This document shows positions 46,081-50,517 of a stretch of DNA of 50,517 nucleotides, piece by piece. This DNA is from Globomyces pollinis-pini. Lineage: Eukaryota; Chytridiomycota; Chytridiomycetes; Rhizophydiales; Globomycetaceae. Below the pieces are notes generated by a model. The model was not told where the DNA came from, searched no databases, and saw only the letters and a program-made list of their open reading frames with translations. The DNA lies in NCBI GenBank assembly GCA_025399215.1, contig MU621214.1, positions 1-50,517 on the forward strand, written 5' to 3'. The position numbers were made by a program, and so were the translations under genes. Positions within the stretch are counted from its first letter, which is position 1. The number at the start of each line of letters is the position of its first letter.

Positions 46081-46913
46081 ATGATTCCTTTGAGATTGCA
46101 TAGACGATACCTAACGACAAATGGAAATAGCATCCTTCAATTCATTCAATTCAACCCAAAGTTTGATGGTTTGAAAGACAAGATTCTCAAAGATTTGATG
46201 ATTATACCAAACTTTGTGGATTCAACAACTCAATCAATTTTAGTAAAAGAAGCTGATAAAAAATTAAAAAGGACTTGGGGTAAAGTGTATGAAGAAAATC
46301 ATTTTGATTCTGTTATTCAAGGTACGTATGACCTGTAATACATACATGTAAAAATCTTTGTTTATACATATGGTGAGATTTTGCTAACCAAAGGATATCG
46401 AGAATGTATTGCCAGTGATTGGGCTGAAGACGTTGGGCAAGAGTTTGCAAATGCAAAGACCCAACCAATTATCAAGAATGCCGCCAATCAGGTCCGAGAA
46501 AGGCTAGGAATGCCAAACCTCACTTTTTCACCTCCTCACATCTTGGATTTGAGGGATGGACAGAGTGGTATTCGGCCTCACGTCGACCATCTGAAAGTAT
46601 CATATCGATAATTAACGGGAGGCATTTGGATCCATTATATCTGGGATATGTTTGATTTCTCCCTGTGTCATAGTATTCAAAGATAAAAATACTAATGAAG
46701 AATGCTTTCGATTGCTGTTGGAGGCTAATTGTTTGTATGCTCAGAAGTAATGTACAGTCAAATTCATGAACTAGAGATTTTGTTAGATTCAACTTTACAC
46801 ACGAAATTCCAATGACCGAGGATGATAACCACAGCTTTCGTGGGAAACACATAATCCGAAATAGAAGGATAACAGTGATGTTGAGAGACAATTTGGTTCA
46901 GTTCCAAAAATAA
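46081..46913 (+). CDS. ALKBH7-like 2-oxoglutarate/Fe(II) dioxygenase, mitochondrial
   Basis: Three introns (72, 25, 28 nt) leave exactly 236 codons. The N-terminus MIPLRLHRRYLTTN is a mitochondrial presequence. Motifs: FDSVIQGYRECIASDW, HILDLRDGQSGIRPHVDHL with the metal-binding HVD, FGSIISGICLISPCVIVF, RFNFTHEIP with the second His, and RRITVML with the 2-oxoglutarate Arg. This is the ALKBH7 arrangement, linked in animals to programmed necrosis and fatty-acid metabolism. An in-frame ATG at 46003 would lengthen the N-terminus by 26 residues; I prefer 46081 because it gives the presequence. The next gene starts only 24 bp after the stop. Confidence 0.87.
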
Positions 46914-46937
46914 ATATTTGTTTCCTTTTTCTTGTAC

Positions 46938-47353
46938 ATGACGTTGAATGATGTAGAAATGATCGCAGTACCCAGCAGTACCAAAGACAAAAACCAAAAG
47001 ATGAATGAGATAGCAACTTCTATCTTTCCTGAACTTGCAACAGGATTGAGTGATTTATTTAATATGACAACAGAGCAGAATATAACACCACAACAATTTC
47101 GATCCAAGGTACATATGATCTTCAATTAAGAACTTAGCTAGATGAACAACAGCAATCATTGTCAGTGCATCTTGAAGGGCTTCTCAGTAGTATCAAAGAA
47201 CTTCGAAATATCAACGTATCTGTTGAACATTTGAGTAAGATTGAACAAGAATATTCCAAACAAGTATCAGTGAAGAGGTAATGAGTGATGAGATCTTTAA
47301 TTAATAGGAAAGAAATGCATGGTATCGTTGGGGATCTAAAAATTATTTCTTAA
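46938..47353 (+). CDS. Small helical protein, family not recognised
   Basis: Two introns (29 and 30 nt) leave exactly 119 codons. The N-terminal half is mixed helical (MNEIATSIFPELATGLSDL), the C-terminal half a coiled coil (DEQQQSLSVHLEGLLSSIK, VEHLSKIEQEYSKQV). There is no signal peptide or membrane segment. It resembles small subunits of large assemblies such as Mediator in general form, but I cannot name one. It begins 24 bp after the ALKBH7 stop, the closest spacing in the window. Confidence 0.55.
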
Positions 47354-47402
47354 ATTGTAATGAACACTTTAATCCTAATAAAAACTTTAAAAGGGCTTTA
47401 GA

Positions 47403-47948
47403 ATGAACGTTGAGGATCGTAGAATACTGAGATTTGTTTTTCTCTTTTTTGATGATTTGCTTTAGGTCATTCTTGTTCTTCTTCCTGATTCCATTTCCTC
47501 AAATGTCAACTCTTGTTCTGTCCTTGTTCCTATTCTTGGTTTACCTGGAAGTGAAACCATGTTTGTATTGGTAATAGATTTATGTTTTTACATTATTTAG
47601 TGCTTCTGTTACCATTGTGCTCTTCTGTTGCTCTTACTTTCTGTACGGAAACACTATCACTGGATCTAGGAATTATATTGATATGAATACGGATTTCTTA
47701 CTCATTCCTCGAGCTCGTTTTATGGTAACTCGAGTTAATACTCATTTTAAAGGTTTATCATTAATTTATATCTCCTTGTACCAATATACTATTATGCTGC
47801 TTTAATAGTCAGCTATATCAATAAGTTCAAATAGAGTACGACAAAAATTGAGTCAATTGGAAGATATTATCACAACAATACTGGAGTTTAACAAATGTTG
47901 CATTTATTAGTCATTTAATTAGACTCCTTAAATAGTTTCAGTGGATGA
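47403..47948 (+). CDS. Small membrane protein with two hydrophobic segments (model tentative)
   Basis: A first hydrophobic stretch (SFLFFFLIPFPQMSTLVLS, LFLFLVYLEVKPC) is joined by a 30-nt intron to a second (CASVTIVLFCCSYFLYG), then NTITGSRNYIDMNTDFLL and IPRARFMVTRVNTHFK. A later exon (SNRVRQKLSQLEDIITTIL) forms a short coiled coil. The first exon and the intron at about 47752-47813 could not be joined cleanly, so both ends are uncertain. Likely an integral membrane protein of about 150 residues; function unknown. It is convergent with the Myb-like gene. Confidence 0.4.
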
Positions 47949-48008
47949 TGGGAAGTTATTCGACAATACTTTTCTGGACTTCCACTTGCTAATAAGGCAT
48001 TAATCACA

Positions 48009-49360
48009 CTAGCAGATTACCTCTTCCGTTTGGTTCCCCAGTTGCTTGATAATTTCATCCACTCTCGATTTGAACAATGGTTCGGATGTTGTGCTTAGAA
48101 ATTGGTATCGGTATTGCAGTTCTTTTACTGAGAAATGTGGAAACTCAGACATTAGATCCTTCATGATTGACAGATCATTCGTTCGAAATAACTTGTATAC
48201 CTTTAAATCCGTTTCAAATGTCCATAACCCGTTAACCTGATCTATTGGTTCATAGAATGCCCACATTAAAATCAATCTTCTGACTTTGATATCTGGAATT
48301 TTACACAATCCTACGTGAAAGGCATATCTACCATGTTCTGCGACTTCTAATAGATTGTCAGAGTTCTTTGAATACCATTAGATATCCGTTTCACTTCCTC
48401 TGGTGTTAATATCGTCCGATTTTTTCGCAGATAGCGATGGCGATATTTCAATGAACCTATTGACCGGTTGGGAAAGCATTGGTGATGTAGGGTATTGTAC
48501 CGGCTGGCTGAAGAATATTTCTTGCTCATCCAATCCAAAATTTGTTGATCATCAGCCGGTGTAAATACAACTCTATCAAATAAGCGATTGTATTCTGTCT
48601 GTATCTCTTGTGCGGAAGTTGGAAAATCATAAACTAGTAATGGCCTTCAACTTTCAATACAAAGAACAAATACCATGCATATTCGAGTTTACGTGCTAGA
48701 GACTGTACATAAATTGTAATGTTTCCACTTACTTTTAATTTAAACTTATCTTGATCCGTCCATTCAAATCTCAAGTTTGTTGATGGATATGGCACTTGCT
48801 GTGGTATATTCAACTTATCCGGATTTTTTTCTAAATAATCTTTCAGTATTGCTCCTATTTGAGATGAATCAAATATAATTCATTGTACTGTATCGTAAAA
48901 GTCGTGTTTGATCATCAGTATTCGGAAATTCAAGTCGCATCATATTTAATTCCTTTATAATTTTCATTGAACGATATAATAGCTTATAGACACTAACATT
49001 TGTTATTTTTGCCAACGTATCAATTGTGTTTTCTTTGTTCAACATTCGATCCAATATTAACTGCAATCAAATGGAAATTATATCTTACCTACTATATAAA
49101 TAATATCGGTTGTTTACTAGGTCATCAGCAAAAGTAAGCGATTCTCGTTTGACATTATACTTTGCCAACTTACGTTGCAAATTCCACACACCAATAGTAG
49201 GAAAATAATACTTTTGAATTGAACGAAAATCATGTCCAAAATGATTAACAGCTTGATGAAGTAAGAGTGTATCTGTAATTTTTTTCATAAAACTGTCACT
49301 GTATGAAAAAAATAGACAACCACGATAGTCATGATACAATTGTTGAAGTTTAGTGCTCAT
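48009..49360 (-). CDS. Multi-Myb/SANT-like DNA-binding protein
   Basis: Introns of 57, 34, 30, 23 and 29 nt leave exactly 393 codons. Several tryptophan-poor Myb/SANT-like units are seen: LLLHQAVNHFGHDFRSIQKYY with FPTIGVWNLQRKLAKY; FEWTDQDKFKLKSLARKLEYAW; TPADDQQILDWMSKKYSSAS with CFPNRSIGSLKYRHRYL; ILTPEEVKRISNEVAEHG with RYAFHVG; and LWTFETDLKVYKLFRTND with FPHFSVKELQYRYQFL. The W/F/Y spacing and the S...L..R.. recognition helices support a nuclear DNA-binding role, as in Reb1-like or REST-type fungal factors. I cannot name the family. The 57-nt intron (49061-49117) looks like two juxtaposed introns. Confidence 0.7.
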
Positions 49361-49468
49361 AAGTATGAATTCAATGACAATAAGCTCAAATCCAATGATA
49401 AGTTTAGTCATGTTTTGGTAAAGTCACACACATACTCTTTGAAAAAGTTTATTCATAAAAAGATCAAT

Positions 49469-50517
49469 TCAATTGGCTAAATTCTTTTGGGAGCCACGGC
49501 GATTCAAAGCATTTTCAATCATAGCAACGCGAGTTGCGCGTGGGTCGCTTAAGTATACAGATGTGCTTCTAGGCCGTCTAATAACTTCACTATTTCTAAC
49601 TGGGGCATCTTCGGTTGATTCCATTTTCACATGGGATTTTGTTTGCCGTGTTTGAGCGACTGAGAAGAAAGATGAGCATAATCGAATAAACATCCCAACC
49701 CATATACTGCCACTTCCAAGAACTATACATAGTATCCAATGATCAAATGATAATCCATTTGGATCTAGTGAAAAAACAATACCACCCACTTGTACAAGGA
49801 AGATCTGGCCAATAAGCGTAATTACGAATATGGCCATAAACGTTTTGTTTTTAGATAGCCCTTTAAAAATATTCACATCTAAAGATTAAATAATATATCG
49901 GTACCATCTGTTATAGATCGACAATTTACTTCATTGAATAACTGACAAAAGATGAAAGTGTTGAATACAATTGTTGCCGTTACGTATCCTCCTGCAGGAA
50001 CATCATGACCAGTTCTTGAGTCAGGAAACCAAGTTGGGCCATTAAAGTAAAGAATTAAACAGACAAGACATTGAAATAACGCCTGGCCGACAATTTGCTT
50101 GGACATGACATGATTGACCAACGAATCTGATCTTCCTTCCGGTTTTCGTTGGAGCAACTCTGGGGTTGGATCATCTGTGGCTAACGCCAATGCAGCCATG
50201 GTATCCATAATCAAGTTCACCCACAACAGTTGTACAGCGGTAAGCACAGATTCAGGTTTCTTGGGTCCTTGGACTGTGGTGTAGATGGATGTCACAATCG
50301 TAATCACCACCGCACTCACGTTCACAGATAACTGAAACTGAAGAAATTTACGGATCGCATCATACACACATCGTCCCCACAATACTGCCTTCACAATAGA
50401 AGCAAAGTTATCATCCATCAGAATAATATCCGATGCTTCTTTGGCCACTTCTGTTCCTGCAATACCCATACTGAATCCTACATCTGCTGCTGCAAGTGCT
50501 GGTGCATCATTGGTTCC
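49469..50517 (-). CDS. Plasma-membrane-type Ca2+-ATPase (PMCA/Pmc1), C-terminal part
   Basis: The window edge cuts the gene; only the last ~340 residues are here. They start at the hinge motif [18 protein letters not shown], followed by [19 protein letters not shown], the M5-M6 region with [36 protein letters not shown] and [17 protein letters not shown], then M7-M10. The VNLIMDT motif is diagnostic of type IIB Ca2+ pumps. A 26-nt intron lies near 49880. The cytosolic tail after the last helix is about 60 residues ([19 protein letters not shown]), basic and Ser/Thr-rich; it may be regulatory, but a calmodulin site is not evident. The pump removes Ca2+ from the cytosol to vacuole or outside. 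Confidence 0.93.

Noticed and set aside
1..50517. Ciliate-like genetic code suggested by tiny introns
   Set aside because: TAA, TAG and TGA all serve as true stops (for example TAG in RPC31, TGA in cyclin H, TAA in eS8), and all gene models close with the standard code.
1..50517. tRNA genes, rRNA, CRISPR arrays, transposons
   Set aside because: I found no tRNA B-box with a matching A-box, no rRNA-like stretch, no spaced direct repeats and no transposase or reverse-transcriptase frame.

Overview
This is about 50.5 kb of a compact, AT-rich eukaryotic nuclear genome, most likely an early-diverging fungus. The fungal signals are an MNN1-type (GT71) mannosyltransferase, a PHO84-like phosphate transporter, a QDE-1/Rdp1-type RNA polymerase, Nup82/88, an IPR-type small bZIP and GPI-tailed surface proteins. 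A FOP/TON1-type basal-body protein hints that the lineage still has (or had) centrioles and flagella, which would fit a zoosporic fungus; this is inference. TAA, TAG and TGA all end genes, so the genetic code is standard. I see about 31 genes, roughly one per 1.6 kb, often 24-100 bp apart.

The most striking property is intron size. Reconstructing the genes by hand gives many introns of 21-34 nt, starting GTA/GTT and mostly ending TAG. For more than a dozen genes the spliced length is an exact multiple of three and the joins restore known motifs (the HPD of a J protein, the MYND finger, the bZIP basic region, the Walker A box). The exceptions are few: the ribosomal-protein genes (219, 177, 56 nt), an RPC31 intron (77), an ALKBH7 intron (72), and several 53-57 nt introns, two of which look like two tiny introns placed back to back.

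Layout. 1-2.0 kb: a membrane protein and a bZIP factor (minus). 2.1-7.9 kb: two tandem minus-strand genes for GPI-tailed, cysteine-containing surface proteins of an unrecognised family; one has an internal duplication that carries eight introns per copy. 8-10 kb: NHP2 and a phosphate transporter. 10.4-16.6 kb: an MM3350-like/MYND fusion, a SOSS-B OB-fold protein, a mitochondrial DUF1279 protein, RPC31 and NSUN5. 16.8-24 kb: Nup88, a secreted GH1 beta-glucosidase, then eL37 and SAS10/UTP3, which share a divergent promoter with a 16-bp telobox palindrome. 24-31 kb: FOP-like protein, CD225-domain protein, PI4-kinase, DNAJC7. 31.7-48 kb: a one-directional run (+) of eS8, RdRP, a coiled-coil protein, URI1, cyclin H, HFM1/MER3, GT71, ALKBH7 and two small genes. 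48-50.5 kb: a multi-Myb protein and the C-terminal part of a plasma-membrane-type Ca2+ ATPase (minus).

The genes are mostly housekeeping and do not form one pathway. Ribosome and RNA-polymerase work is over-represented (NHP2, NSUN5, RPC31, eL37, SAS10, eS8, URI1, cyclin H). The accessory interest lies in the surface-protein pair, the CD225 protein, the MM3350-MYND fusion and the intron architecture.
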